The notes beneath the pieces were generated by a model. The model did no database searches and was not told the origin of the DNA. It was given only the letters and a program-made list of their open reading frames with translations. The position numbers were made by a program, and so were the translations under genes. This document shows positions 9,087 to 18,644 of a DNA stretch of 54,924 nucleotides, piece by piece. Source of the stretch: an uncultured Neisseriaceae bacterium (lineage in GTDB: Bacteria; Pseudomonadota; Gammaproteobacteria; Burkholderiales; Neisseriaceae). Position 1 is the stretch's first letter. Every line of letters begins with the position of its first letter. Location of the stretch: NCBI GenBank assembly GCA_946481965.1, contig CAMLPN010000008.1, positions 1 through 54,924 on the forward strand, read 5' to 3'.

Positions 9087-9956
9087 ATGATGGATAATGA
9101 TAACTTAGTTGCCTATAAAACCCTTCCGGTCTGGACAGCAGAGACACTTCCGGACGGCTTTAAACAGCAACATAATACTAAGCCTGGTACATGGGCAAAA
9201 CTACAGATATTTAAAGGTCGGCTTAACTTTGCTATGCTCGATGCGACGGGCAATATAACTGAAGAATATCAGTTTAGTACAGACCGGCAACCACCATTGA
9301 TAGAACCACAACAATGGCATAAAATTATTGCCGTATCTGATGATATTGCCTGCCAACTGACATTTTATTGTCAAAAAGAAGATTATTGCTCGAAAAAATA
9401 CGATTTAACGGCTACACACGCCGACGTTATAATCGCAGCGCAAAGAGTAAAAACAGGAACAGTATTGGATTTGGGCTGTGGCGCCGGTCGTAATGCCTTG
9501 TATTTAAATATGCTGGGATTTGATGTCACCGCGGTAGATAAAAACGAAGCTAATATTGATCAGATTAATCAAATTATCAACGAAGAACATTTAACAGAAT
9601 TACGCACACAGATTTATGATATTAATCAAGCCAATATAGGTGGCAGTTATGATCTGGTTGTCTGTACCGTTGTTATGATGTTTTTACAGCCGCAACAGAT
9701 ACCGGCCATTATCCAAAATATACAGTCTAATACCCGTTCCGGAGGCTATAATGTCATTGTATGTGCGATGTCTACAGCTGATTATCCGTGCCCAATGCCG
9801 TTTTCTTTTACTTTTCAGGAAAATGAGCTGCGAGATTATTACCAAAACTGGAATATTATTGAATATAATGAAAACATTGGTGCCCTGCATAAAACTGATA
9901 TAAATGGGAATCGAATTCAGTTACGCTTTGCCACTTTGCACGCTATTAAGCCTTAA
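9087..9956 (+). CDS. tehB: TehB-type SAM-dependent methyltransferase (tellurite resistance family)
   Basis: The 289-residue product has the two-part layout of the long TehB proteins (as in Haemophilus): an N-terminal cupin-like beta domain (TLPVWTAETLPDGFKQQHNT, residues 12-31, through about 95) and a class I methyltransferase domain with motif I VLDLGCGAGRN (126-136), the acidic VTAVDKN after strand 2, and DLVVCTVVMMFL. TehB methylates tellurite and related oxyanions with SAM, volatilising them; the natural substrate in most bacteria is unclear. tehA is absent nearby. A GTGGGA lies just upstream of the start; ATG at 9090 is an alternative. A large inverted repeat follows the stop. Confidence 0.88.
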   Translation: MMDNDNLVAYKTLPVWTAETLPDGFKQQHNTKPGTWAKLQIFKGRLNFAMLDATGNITEEYQFSTDRQPPLIEPQQWHKIIAVSDDIACQLTFYCQKEDYCSKKYDLTATHADVIIAAQRVKTGTVLDLGCGAGRNALYLNMLGFDVTAVDKNEANIDQINQIINEEHLTELRTQIYDINQANIGGSYDLVVCTVVMMFLQPQQIPAIIQNIQSNTRSGGYNVIVCAMSTADYPCPMPFSFTFQENELRDYYQNWNIIEYNENIGALHKTDINGNRIQLRFATLHAIKP

Positions 9957-9978
9957 AAAAATAGCATTCATCATCCAG

Positions 9979-10070
9979 AAAAGTTTAGGTAGATTTCATA
10001 GCTTAAAAATACCTTTCTACATTAAGCAAGGTATTAACTACTGAATGGTCGGAAATCAACCTAAACTTTT
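9979..10070. repeat. Long imperfect inverted repeat with nested hairpin
   Basis: Two 19-base arms (9979-9997 and 10052-10070) are complementary at 18 positions. The intervening 54 bases hold a second perfect 8-bp stem (AATACCTT 10008-10015, AAGGTATT 10028-10035). It sits between convergent genes (tehB and a DUF4282 gene) and is followed on the plus strand by a T-rich run, so a bidirectional terminator is one reading and a decayed miniature element another. Confidence 0.7.
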
Positions 10071-10175
10071 ATTTCTATTAAGTTGGAAGCTAACCAGTAA
10101 AAATTTATCTTTTAATGCACCGAATTTTAATTCGGCAAATTCGAAAAAGAAAAAATAACTTCAGTGTTGATTAAT

Positions 10176-10508
10176 TTAATCAGATTCTTCAACATTAGTG
10201 CTCTTTAATGCTAATTTTTCAATGTTACGGTTGATATTAAATAAAACACAAATTAATTCCATTGTTATACGCAAATATATAGAGCCAATAACAACAATCA
10301 ATAGACCATAAAAGATAATTTTTAATCCGCCCAAAAAGCTATACTGAAACGCAGCGAAACCTCCGAATATAGTAAGTAGCCCACTTATTGATAATAATAA
10401 TAAGCCTAACCAATATATAAAAGTAATAAAAACAGGAGTAAACAATTTGTCGAAAAAGAAAAAATCCTTAAATTTATTACCACTTGAATCATCAATATTA
10501 ACCTTCAT
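10176..10508 (-). CDS. DUF4282 family membrane protein
   Basis: The 110-residue product matches the DUF4282 pattern: a soluble start ending FKDFFFFDKLFTP, a first membrane helix FITFIYWLGLLLLSISGLL, a Gly/Phe-rich turn, a second helix LKIIFYGLLIVVIGSIYLRI, and the typical closing stretch TMELICVLFNINRNIEKL. These are small two-helix inner-membrane proteins of unknown role. It is transcribed toward tehB and has no close partner. Upstream is AAAGGAAATTTA next to the ATG, an acceptable ribosome site. Confidence 0.8.
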   Translation of the reverse strand: MKVNIDDSSGNKFKDFFFFDKLFTPVFITFIYWLGLLLLSISGLLTIFGGFAAFQYSFLGGLKIIFYGLLIVVIGSIYLRITMELICVLFNINRNIEKLALKSTNVEESD

Positions 10509-11304
10509 TAAATTTCCTTTGCTAAAAAATATACATTCATATTAACTAATTAAATATATAAATTTCTAATAATCATACATTTAAACGAAATGGCATTATA
10601 ACATATAAAATAATATAATTTAGATTAAGTAAATTTTTGCTTAGATGTTCATTGCATAAAGTAGTTTGATTAATTTTGCATCAATTAAATCCCCAATATT
10701 ATTTTCTTGAAAAATTATCTATCTACTGACATATATTGAAATTATCGAAATAAAATATTTTAGAAATAGATTTTTATTTAACAATCTGTCATAATTGCAA
10801 AATAATTAAAACTTCCATATCAAATTTCTAGTAAATAGATATATAAAATATTCTGTATATCAAATGAATTACAATTAGATAATTCAAGCAATTGAAGTCT
10901 ATAAATTAAAACATTATATTTGCTCAATTTACTCATCTCAAAAAATTATGTAAATAGAATATTTTTAATCAGCCATCAGATAAACAGACTACTTTTGCAT
11001 AAAAAGAACATCCTAACCCAATATTGTTCGCATTTTTAATTGATTGGCAAAATCGAGTGCTTTGAAATATGAAATTAAGATGCGAAATATGAGAAGTCTT
11101 TGCCAGACAATATCAAAGTCAACTGAGTTTAAATCTATATTACTAATCTAGATTTAAACTAAATAGTCCACTTAATAATTAATTAGCCATTTGTGCACAA
11201 TTTCATGGCATTTTAATAGTTTAGTTCTTATAATCATTGCTGAACATTTTAGACTGTTCATACTGTATTTATTTATAACAACGCAGCATTGGTAAAGAGA
11301 GAAC
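10509..11304. other. Very AT-rich divergent spacer upstream of prpF
   Basis: About 800 bases separate the DUF4282 gene from prpF. I see no coding potential beyond short fragments. The only ordered element is the inverted repeat at 11126-11160. Promoters for both neighbours must lie here, but I cannot assign boxes with confidence because AT-rich hexamers are everywhere. Confidence 0.45.
11126..11160. repeat. Perfect 12-bp inverted repeat upstream of prpF
   Basis: AGTTTAAATCTA (11126-11137) and TAGATTTAAACT (11149-11160) are perfect complements around an 11-base spacer. There is no T run after it, so it is not an ordinary terminator. The position, 145 bases before prpF, would suit an operator or a transcript leader hairpin. 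Confidence 0.55.
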
Positions 11305-12450
11305 ATGATGGAAAAATACATCAAATGTACATGGATGCGTGGCGGAACAAGTAAAGGGGCTTGTTTTCTGGAGTCTGAACTATCTACAGACATCAGTACT
11401 CAGAATTCATTTCTCAGTAAAATCTACGGTAGTAATGACCCATCAGGTCGACAGATTGATGGTATGGGTGGTGGAACTTCGACTACCAGCAAGGCCGTCA
11501 TTGTCAGCAAGCGCGCAGGGGAACGCAATGGGGTAAATTATACATTTGCCCAAGTTGATGTCGCCTCTGACCTGGTCGATCGTAAAGGTAATTGTGGCAA
11601 TATGTCTTCAACAGTGGGTCCGTTTGCTATTGATAATGGCTTGGTTGAGGACATTACCGAACCCACGACTCAGGTACAAATTTTTAATACCAATACACAA
11701 AAAACAATTGTTGCTCATGTGCCAGTTAAAAATGGCAAGGTGGTATACAGTGGGGATTATGCGATTTCTGGTGTACCCGGCACCGCAGCTCGAATTCAAC
11801 TGGATTTTTTAAGTCCGGGTGGAGCTGTCACAAAAAAATTATTACCTACCGGTCGGGTAGTAGACACAATAGAACTGGCTGATGGCCAGAAAATTGATAT
11901 TTCTATTGTAGATGCCGCCAATCCTTTGGTTTTTGTACGTGCACAAGATCTGGGATTGACGGGTAGTGAAATGCCAAAAGATATTGACAGTAAACCTGAA
12001 CTTTTGGAAAAAATGCTGGCAATACGTGAAGCAGCATCGGTAATGGCCCAAATTGCTACCAACTTACAAGAAGCAAAAACGATCCCTGCCGTACCTAAAT
12101 TCTGCTTTATTGCTCCACCAGCCAGTTATACTTCTCTGGAGGGCGAAGAGATTAAAGCTACCCAAATTGATATTCAGGCACGAATGCTGTCAATGGGTAA
12201 ATTGCATCCGGCACTGGCTATTACCGGCGGGGTATGTATTGGTGTTGCAGCTAAAATCCCGGGTACGCTGGTCAATCAGGTCGTTGCTCAGGCTGCTAAC
12301 CGGGATGAGCTACGGATCGGGCATTGCAGTGGGATTTTATCTGTAGGGGCAGATGTAGCTATAAATGGCAATGTGATAGAAGCTAAATGTGGTACGGTAT
12401 ACAGAACAGCTAGGATTCTGATGCGTGGTGAAGCCTGCATTGAGGTATAG
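11305..12450 (+). CDS. prpF: PrpF family 2-methylaconitate cis-trans isomerase
   Basis: PrpF isomerises 2-methylaconitate so that the AcnD/PrpF pair can run the 2-methylcitrate cycle for propionate. The 381-residue product shows the family hallmarks: the start KCTWMRGGTSKGACF, then DGMGGGTSTTSKAVIV, GNCGNMSSTVGPFAI, the mid-protein AANPLVFVRA, and the closing RTARILMRGEACI. Residue count fits. A related group (4-oxalomesaconate tautomerase-like) shares these motifs, so substrate assignment is not certain. It stands alone: no prpB, prpC or acnD is in the window. Two in-frame ATGs occur (11305, 11308); the AGAGAG spacing slightly favours the second. Confidence 0.9.
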   Translation: MMEKYIKCTWMRGGTSKGACFLESELSTDISTQNSFLSKIYGSNDPSGRQIDGMGGGTSTTSKAVIVSKRAGERNGVNYTFAQVDVASDLVDRKGNCGNMSSTVGPFAIDNGLVEDITEPTTQVQIFNTNTQKTIVAHVPVKNGKVVYSGDYAISGVPGTAARIQLDFLSPGGAVTKKLLPTGRVVDTIELADGQKIDISIVDAANPLVFVRAQDLGLTGSEMPKDIDSKPELLEKMLAIREAASVMAQIATNLQEAKTIPAVPKFCFIAPPASYTSLEGEEIKATQIDIQARMLSMGKLHPALAITGGVCIGVAAKIPGTLVNQVVAQAANRDELRIGHCSGILSVGADVAINGNVIEAKCGTVYRTARILMRGEACIEV

Positions 12451-12487
12451 ATCATAAGAGTTGATCATTTTCAGGTAAAATGATTTG

Positions 12488-12536
12488 CAGCGGGCAAAGG
12501 TTGGGAGATCTTTGCCTGCTGTAGTGGATGTTTTTG
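12488..12536 (+). terminator. Probable terminator hairpin after prpF
   Basis: A 12-bp stem with one G-U pair (CAGCGGGCAAAG at 12488-12499, CTTTGCCTGCTG at 12510-12521) lies 38 bases after the stop. The T run (TTTTT near 12531) is displaced by about nine bases, so termination may be imperfect. Confidence 0.6.
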
Positions 12537-12872
12537 TGCAAAAAACATTTTCCTGACTTATCCAATTTGCTTTGACCAAAATATAGCTGTAACTAAATTA
12601 CTGTATACAATTATTTTTAGTTCGATTTCAACATTATATTTTCTTTTTAATCCATAAAAATTTATTTCTTACTCAAGCAATAATTTGGTTTAAATTTTTC
12701 GAAATAAACTGATGTCAATTTGTTTCTATGATTTGTCATTTTTTATAAAACATCATTAATATTTGATCGTAATTTTAATGAAAAATATATAAAATAAAAA
12801 CTATTCTTTACGATTTAATGAGAATAACTTATTACTATTTTTTTATATTTTTCCACTGGGTAAATAATCAGC
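12537..12872. other. AT-rich intergenic stretch, nothing recognised
   Basis: About 330 bases between the prpF hairpin and the TraB/GumN gene. It is very AT-rich and holds no supported gene or RNA; the promoter of the downstream gene should be here. Confidence 0.4.
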
Positions 12873-13841
12873 ATGAACAAACTCTTATCAAAATATTTTG
12901 CTTTATTTATTTTACTAATAATTGGTTTTTCTGCTTTAGCTAATGATTTAACTCACAAATCAATTGACTCTGACAGAAATCAGACCCCAGTCCAGAGCAC
13001 AGAAAACTATCCAGAAACTTTTCTATGGAAAATCCAAAGAAAAGGTATACCCACTTCTTATCTACTTGGTACGATTCATATAGGTAAAGAAGAATCACAG
13101 CTACCTGAACGCGTCCTTAGTATTTTATCCCAAACTAACGCTTTGATGACCGAATCAAATCTGCTACCAGATGAGCATGACAAAAATATGGTACTAATGT
13201 TGTTATTTGAACCTAATAAAAATACCACTTTGTCAGCAAAACTAGGGAAGAAAAATTTTTCTAAACTGAGTAATTATATTGGTAATATTATACCGCCTGA
13301 GCTTTTAGAACAATTTAAACCTGCTTCAGCTCTCATGTTTATTTTATATAGTTGGCCTGAAGGCTATTCAGAAACAAATGGCATAGATATGTTATTGACC
13401 AATGAGGCGACTGCTGTCAATAAAACCAGGATATTTTTAGAATCAACCGAAGAATCATTAAATTTAATATTATCTTTACCTGAAGAAAAGGTCATTCCTA
13501 TGATTGCTTCTTTGCTAGATAATCAAAAAGAACTGCAAGATCAGTCCGTTAAAGCCGTCGATTATTATGTTAATAATCAAGTAAATGAATTGCTAAACAT
13601 GTATAATGATCACAAAAAAATGGTTTCTTATTTACCTAAAAAGGATCAGCTTTTCTGGGAAAATTGGATTTTTGATGATCTTCTAATAAAACGCAATAAA
13701 AAGTGGCTACCCATCCTGAAACAACAAATTGACAAAGAATCAACACTTATTGCAGTTGGCGCTCTTCATTTGTTTGGAGAAGATGGTTTAATTAATGCTT
13801 TGCAAAAAGCAGGCTATGTCGTAACTCCAGTAATGCCATAA
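12873..13841 (+). CDS. TraB/GumN family protein, exported
   Basis: The 322-residue product has a Sec signal peptide (cleavage likely after SALA) and a TraB/GumN (Tiki-like) domain. The conserved start of the fold is SYLLGTIHIG (about residues 62-71), with Glu in LMTESNL, and the conserved end is LIAVGALHLFGEDGLINALQKAGYVV. Relatives include metal-dependent Tiki peptidases, and the two G-x-x-H motifs and the Glu are the putative catalytic set; bacterial members have mostly unknown substrates. It probably acts in the periplasm. It is a single gene, convergent with metE. Confidence 0.9.
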   Translation: MNKLLSKYFALFILLIIGFSALANDLTHKSIDSDRNQTPVQSTENYPETFLWKIQRKGIPTSYLLGTIHIGKEESQLPERVLSILSQTNALMTESNLLPDEHDKNMVLMLLFEPNKNTTLSAKLGKKNFSKLSNYIGNIIPPELLEQFKPASALMFILYSWPEGYSETNGIDMLLTNEATAVNKTRIFLESTEESLNLILSLPEEKVIPMIASLLDNQKELQDQSVKAVDYYVNNQVNELLNMYNDHKKMVSYLPKKDQLFWENWIFDDLLIKRNKKWLPILKQQIDKESTLIAVGALHLFGEDGLINALQKAGYVVTPVMP

Positions 13842-13858
13842 AAAATTCTGTTTTTAAT

Positions 13859-13900
13859 GACAGGAATATTTTAACTAAGTATTCCTGTCGGTATTCGTTT
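13859..13900 (+). terminator. Terminator-like hairpin after the TraB/GumN gene
   Basis: A perfect 10-bp stem GACAGGAATA (13859-13868) / TATTCCTGTC (13880-13889) with an 11-base loop lies 18 bases after the stop, followed after a few bases by TTTT. Confidence 0.65.
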
Positions 13901-14114
13901 TGCTCTATATTAACCATATTAACCATATTTGCATTAAATAACTATAAATTCTTCGAGTTTGATTTGGCTGATCAAAATTTTGTCAGTAGGTCGTGTTACT
14001 ATTTCAACCAAATTTTTCTCGAATAAAATGAATAAAAATATAATTTAAGCATATCCATTATTTTTTATATTCAATTATTACTAAAATGATTATGGTTAAT
14101 TAAAGTTTGAGATA

Positions 14115-14145
14115 TAAAAAAACCGCCCAGATTAATTTGGGCGGT
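14115..14145 (-). terminator. Intrinsic terminator of metE
   Basis: ACCGCCCA (14122-14129) pairs with TGGGCGGT (14138-14145) around an 8-base loop. On the minus strand it is followed by seven Us. It is 20 bases past the metE stop. Confidence 0.9.
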
Positions 14146-14164
14146 ACGATAAAAAATCAAAATT

Positions 14165-16438
14165 TTATGCGTTTAATTCTGCGCGCAGTTTTTTGGTCAC
14201 TTTGACCATGATTTCAAGTGCGGCACTGGTTTCCGCCCAGCCACGAGTTTTTAAACCACAATCTGGATTTACCCACAGGCGACGTTGATTAATCACATTC
14301 AGAGCTTTTCGTAACAGATGTTCTACTTCGGCCTCAGTAGGTACCCGAGGGCTGTGAATATCGTATACGCCCGGACCAATATCGTTTGGATATTTAAATT
14401 TAACGAATGCATCCAGTAATTCCATGTCGGAACGTGAAGTTTCAATGGTAATAACATCGGCATCCATGCTGGCAATGGCAGGCAAGATATCGTTAAATTC
14501 TGAATAACACATGTGGGTATGAATTTGGGTACTGTCATCGGCATCAGTAGAAGTCAGACGGAATGACTCACACGCCCAAGATAGGTACTCATCCCACTGT
14601 ACTCGTTTTAGAGGCAGAGCTTCACGTATGGCCGGTTCATCAATTTGGATAACCCGAATGCCAGCTTTTTCTAAATCCAGTACTTCGTCATTTAAAGCTA
14701 AGGCTATCTGTTTACATACCAGACTTAATGGTACATCATTACGAACGAAACTCCATTTCATCATGGTTACTGGGCCAGTGAGCATGCCTTTCATTGGTCG
14801 TTTGGTAAGAGATTGGGCATAAGCAGACCATGTTACAGTCATGGGCTGAGGTCGGGAAACATCACCATAAATAATAGGTGGTTTTACACAACGGGAACCA
14901 TAGCTCTGTACCCAGCCGAATTGGGTGAAACAATAGCCATCCAGTTGCTCCCCAAAATATTCCACCATGTCATTACGTTCGGCCTCACCATGTACCAGAA
15001 CATCAATATCTAATTGTTCTTGCTGTTGCACACAATAGGCGATGTTTTTCTTCATCGCTGCTTCATAATCAGTTTTACTTAATTCACCTTTTTTGAACGC
15101 TGCGCGTGCCTGTCGGATTTCCTGTGTTTGAGGAAAAGATCCAATAGTGGTAGTTGGCAGCAAAGGCAGATTCATCCATGCTTGTTGTTTTTCAATGCGT
15201 TGCGCAAATGGGCTGTGTCGCTGATCAGCATGGGCGCGGAGGTTAGCAACCCGTGCCGCAACTTGGTCATTATGAATAAGCTTACTGGTTCTGCGACTGG
15301 CAGCAGCAGTATCTGAATCTACCAGCGCCTGTTGTACGGTATCTTTACCGTGCACTAATGCTTGCTTAATGATGCCCAGTTCCTGTAATTTTTGTGCAGC
15401 AAATGCCAGCCAGTTTTTGATTTCTGGATTTAATTTTTCTTCAGCATTCAAATCTTGCGGACAATGCAATAATGAACAGCTTGGAGCAATCCATAAATTA
15501 TTACCCAACTGAGTAGCTATCGGTGCCAGTAAATCTATGGTCTCGCGTAAATTAGCACGCCAGACATTACGGCCATCAATCAGCCCCACTGACAATACTT
15601 TGTTTTCCGGCCAAGCATTAGCAAACTCGGCTAATTGTTCTGGTGCACGAATACAGTCGATATGCACACCATTCACCGGTAAGGTTTTTAACAAATTCAA
15701 ATATTCTGCTACGCTGGCAAAGTAGGTACCAATAATAATGCGTGTACCGGTAATCGCTAATTCCTGATAGGTGGGAACAAATGCATCTACCCACTCTTGA
15801 GCAATATCGACAGCCAGTATTGGTTCATCAATCTGTATCCAGTCTACTCCGGCATTAGCCAATTCACGCAATAACTTCTGATATTCTGGCAGCAAATGTG
15901 ATAACAACTCCAGCCGATTAAGATTAGTATCTTTTTCTTTCCCCAGCCACAATAAACTGATCGGACCTAATAAGGTTGGTTTGATATCATGTCCGGTAGC
16001 CTTTGCCTCTTTGATCTGAGCAATCAGATTAGCTGCATTAGCCTTAAATTGGGTGTCTTTGTGCCATTCCGGTACGATGTAATGATAGTTGGTATCAAAC
16101 CATTTGGTCATTTCCATTGCTACCTGAGTAGCGTTACCACGAGCCAACTCGAAATATTGTGTTAATGTCAGGCTGGCAGCATCAAAACCAAAACGGGATG
16201 GAATAGCACCAAGGGCACAAACAGTATCCAGTACATGGTCGTAAAAGGAAAAATCGCCAACCGGCAGTAAATCTACACCGGCAGCTATTTGTGTTGCCCA
16301 GTTTTGCTGACGAATATCTTTGGCAACCTGACTTAATTCGCTTTCGCTAATATTGCCTTTCCAGAATGCTTCAACTGCAAATTTTAGCTCACGTTTGGCG
16401 CCGACACGTGGATAACCTGATAAATGGAAGGTATTCAT
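14165..16438 (-). CDS. metE: Cobalamin-independent methionine synthase MetE
   Basis: MetE transfers a methyl group from 5-methyltetrahydropteroyl-polyglutamate to homocysteine using a catalytic zinc, the last step of methionine synthesis. The 757-residue length is standard. The N-terminal half begins [21 protein letters not shown]; the catalytic half has [15 protein letters not shown] and the zinc ligands in HTHMCYSEF (His and Cys), [12 protein letters not shown] (Glu) and [11 protein letters not shown] (Cys). AGGAAATAGAG precedes the start. It is divergent from metR, its usual activator, and ends at a strong terminator. No cobalamin riboswitch is visible upstream. Confidence 0.99.
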   Translation of the reverse strand: MNTFHLSGYPRVGAKRELKFAVEAFWKGNISESELSQVAKDIRQQNWATQIAAGVDLLPVGDFSFYDHVLDTVCALGAIPSRFGFDAASLTLTQYFELARGNATQVAMEMTKWFDTNYHYIVPEWHKDTQFKANAANLIAQIKEAKATGHDIKPTLLGPISLLWLGKEKDTNLNRLELLSHLLPEYQKLLRELANAGVDWIQIDEPILAVDIAQEWVDAFVPTYQELAITGTRIIIGTYFASVAEYLNLLKTLPVNGVHIDCIRAPEQLAEFANAWPENKVLSVGLIDGRNVWRANLRETIDLLAPIATQLGNNLWIAPSCSLLHCPQDLNAEEKLNPEIKNWLAFAAQKLQELGIIKQALVHGKDTVQQALVDSDTAAASRRTSKLIHNDQVAARVANLRAHADQRHSPFAQRIEKQQAWMNLPLLPTTTIGSFPQTQEIRQARAAFKKGELSKTDYEAAMKKNIAYCVQQQEQLDIDVLVHGEAERNDMVEYFGEQLDGYCFTQFGWVQSYGSRCVKPPIIYGDVSRPQPMTVTWSAYAQSLTKRPMKGMLTGPVTMMKWSFVRNDVPLSLVCKQIALALNDEVLDLEKAGIRVIQIDEPAIREALPLKRVQWDEYLSWACESFRLTSTDADDSTQIHTHMCYSEFNDILPAIASMDADVITIETSRSDMELLDAFVKFKYPNDIGPGVYDIHSPRVPTEAEVEHLLRKALNVINQRRLWVNPDCGLKTRGWAETSAALEIMVKVTKKLRAELNA

Positions 16439-16734
16439 CTCTATTTCCTGTTGTGAATGGTTAATTTCCGATATGAGTTAGTGTGCGACAGTTATGGGTT
16501 GACGACAAGCGATAATTTTTGTTGTGCTGTATGAATATTTTTAATATATATTCGAATTTCATTATGACAAATATATATTTTAGATTACTAAATCAGTTAT
16601 TACATGCTTGTATTTACCAACTTTTTCAGAAAAATAATTATCTTAATAGTCTATTTAATTAACGAATATAATTTTATTTATGAATTTTTTAATTTATGAT
16701 AACTAGAGATAATATTTATGGTGGAGTATAAGAT
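16439..16734. promoter_or_regulatory. Divergent metE/metR promoter region
   Basis: The 296-base AT-rich spacer must hold both promoters and, by analogy with other metE-metR pairs, MetR sites of the form TGAA-N5-TTCA. I looked for that pattern and found no perfect copy; TGAA and TTCA half-sites occur but with wrong spacing. The regulatory role is therefore inferred from gene arrangement only. Confidence 0.5.
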
Positions 16735-17667
16735 ATGGAGTCGATTGTTGAACTGCGTCATTTACGCACATTATTGGCGCTGGAAGAAACAGGTAGTGTA
16801 TCTATGGCTGCTAAACGGGTTTTTTTAACACAATCGGCATTATCACATCAGATTCGGGCACTGGAGCAGTATTTTGGTACCGCACTGTTTGAACGAAAAT
16901 CTAATCCTATTCTTTTTACCCCAGTAGGGGAACGATTACTACAACTGGCTCGTGATATCAGACCACTGGTAACAGTGGCCGAGCGCGATATTACCCAGCT
17001 GATCGAAGGAGAGGCCGGAGAGTTACGGGTTGCGGTGGAATGTCATACCTGTTTTGACTGGCTAATGCCGGCTATGGATAAATTCCGTCCACTATGGCCA
17101 AAGGTGGAACTGGATATTGTTTCTGGTTTTCAGGCCGATCCTGTCGGTTTATTGTTAACCCATCGTGCCGATCTGGCCATCGTATCGGAATATGCACCTC
17201 AGGCTGGTATTGTTTATCGACCGCTTTTTGCCTATGAAATGGTTGGTATTTGTGCCAAAGATCATCCTTTGGCTGATAAAAGCATATGGCAGGCAGAAGA
17301 TTTTCGCGAAGAAACCCTAATCAGTTATCCGGTGCCCGACGATATGCTCGATTTACTCCGCAAAGTTCTCCAGCCAGCCGGTATCCAACCGGCGCGCCGG
17401 AATAGTGAACTTACTATTGCAATTATTCAATTGGTATCCAGTCGACGTGGCATCGCTGCTTTACCATACTGGACGGTAATGCCGTATTTGGAAAAAGGTT
17501 ATGTAGTAGCTAGACAAATCGGTTCAGTACCGTTACAGAGCGAATTGTATGCAGCTATGCGTGAAAATGATCAGGAAAAGAGTTATCTGGAAAATTTTTG
17601 TCAAATTGTGCGTGAAAATAGCTTTACTGATTTACCTGGCTTAAGCGTCCTTGATGTACCAAGCTGA
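16735..17667 (+). CDS. metR: LysR-type regulator MetR
   Basis: MetR activates metE (and often other methionine genes) with homocysteine as co-inducer. The 310-residue product starts with a LysR winged helix-turn-helix (ELRHLRTLLALEETGSVSMA, residues 6-25, then SALSHQIRALE), followed by a co-inducer domain containing the MetR-typical AVECHTCFDWLMPAMD near residue 100. The divergent orientation to metE supports the name. GGTGGAG lies upstream of the ATG at suitable spacing. Confidence 0.95.
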   Translation: MESIVELRHLRTLLALEETGSVSMAAKRVFLTQSALSHQIRALEQYFGTALFERKSNPILFTPVGERLLQLARDIRPLVTVAERDITQLIEGEAGELRVAVECHTCFDWLMPAMDKFRPLWPKVELDIVSGFQADPVGLLLTHRADLAIVSEYAPQAGIVYRPLFAYEMVGICAKDHPLADKSIWQAEDFREETLISYPVPDDMLDLLRKVLQPAGIQPARRNSELTIAIIQLVSSRRGIAALPYWTVMPYLEKGYVVARQIGSVPLQSELYAAMRENDQEKSYLENFCQIVRENSFTDLPGLSVLDVPS

Positions 17668-17714
17668 TATTATTTACCCAATAATATCAATTTGATGAAT
17701 AGAAAGAGAGCCAG

Positions 17715-18491
17715 ATGGATTGTCCAGAATTAGTTAATGCCCTGTTATATGCTTATTATCATCACAAACCTCTGGCAATGCTTGATTATTCTGATAAAGT
17801 TCGGGATTTAGAAAAAGCCTATCAAATTCAACATGCCTTTACAGCTGGGAAAGCCACCCCTTTAGGTGGATATAAGGTATCCCTGACTAATTCACTAACC
17901 CAGAAATTATTTCAGATGGATGAGCCCATATATGGGCAGCATGAGCTTGGTCATCTTTTGCCACAACCTGCAGAATTATCACTAACACAAATGAACCAGC
18001 CATTAATTGAAATGGAACTGGGTTTTATTGCCAAAACTGACTTAACAGTTGGCATGACAGATGATGAACTGTTACAAAATGTTTGGATAACTGGTTGTCT
18101 TGAAATTCCAGATTCCCGTTTTGCGCATTGGTTTCCGGCTTTGAATAAATATCTGATTGTTGCTGATGGCACCATTGGCGGCTATATTATCTATGGTGAC
18201 CAAATTGACGGAAAAGATTTAAATGTACCTGACCTTAATAATATTGAAGCTGAGCTGAAATTAAATCAGCAAACAATTGTTACCGGCAATGCCCGTGCTG
18301 TGCTGAATAATCCCTTACATGCACTGCAATGGTTACTGCAAAAATTGTATCAGCATCATCTGGTTCTGCGCGCGGGAGAGTTGGTCTCCTCTGGTGCATT
18401 TTTTCTTACCCATAAACTGATTGAAGGTGAATATAGTGCTCATTTTAGCGGAGCCCTTAACCAGAGTATCCATTTAAGGGTGTTACCTTAG
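17715..18491 (+). CDS. 2-keto-4-pentenoate hydratase-like protein (FAH superfamily)
   Basis: The 258-residue product resembles the MhpD / 4-oxalocrotonate decarboxylase branch of the fumarylacetoacetate hydrolase superfamily: LEKAYQIQHAF, then GGYKVSLTN, the metal-binding Glu pair in PLIEMELGFIAK, the late acidic LEIPDSRF, and the end LRAGELVSSGAFF. These enzymes are Mg-dependent and hydrate or decarboxylate 2-keto acids from ring-cleavage pathways. No meta-cleavage genes are nearby, so its physiological substrate is open. It follows metR by 47 bases on the same strand and could be read through from it. Confidence 0.82.
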   Translation: MDCPELVNALLYAYYHHKPLAMLDYSDKVRDLEKAYQIQHAFTAGKATPLGGYKVSLTNSLTQKLFQMDEPIYGQHELGHLLPQPAELSLTQMNQPLIEMELGFIAKTDLTVGMTDDELLQNVWITGCLEIPDSRFAHWFPALNKYLIVADGTIGGYIIYGDQIDGKDLNVPDLNNIEAELKLNQQTIVTGNARAVLNNPLHALQWLLQKLYQHHLVLRAGELVSSGAFFLTHKLIEGEYSAHFSGALNQSIHLRVLP

Positions 18492-18644
18492 TAAATTTTT
18501 GAACTGCTTGGCACTGAGGTGCAGAAATAGTTAACAATAAGCTGGCAGAGTGGCTGTGATTGCTATAGCTTTATGGTGCTGATGAGCATTTATCAATTGC
18601 ATCACGTTGCGGTTTTTTTTAGCTTAATCAGCTACAATAGCTTC

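Noticed and set aside
11172-11393. 73-codon minus-strand frame overlapping the prpF start
   Set aside because: It overlaps prpF, has no family features and is most likely a chance frame.
13911-13929. Tandem repeat of TAACCATATT
   Set aside because: Only two units in AT-rich DNA; chance is sufficient and no function suggests itself.
16439-16734. Cobalamin or SAM riboswitch in front of metE
   Set aside because: No B12-box or SAM-box sequence was found; the presence of metR explains regulation.
18573-18644. N-terminal extension of UvrD from an upstream start
   Set aside because: The 24 extra residues do not resemble UvrD and the ATG at 18645 matches the family start.
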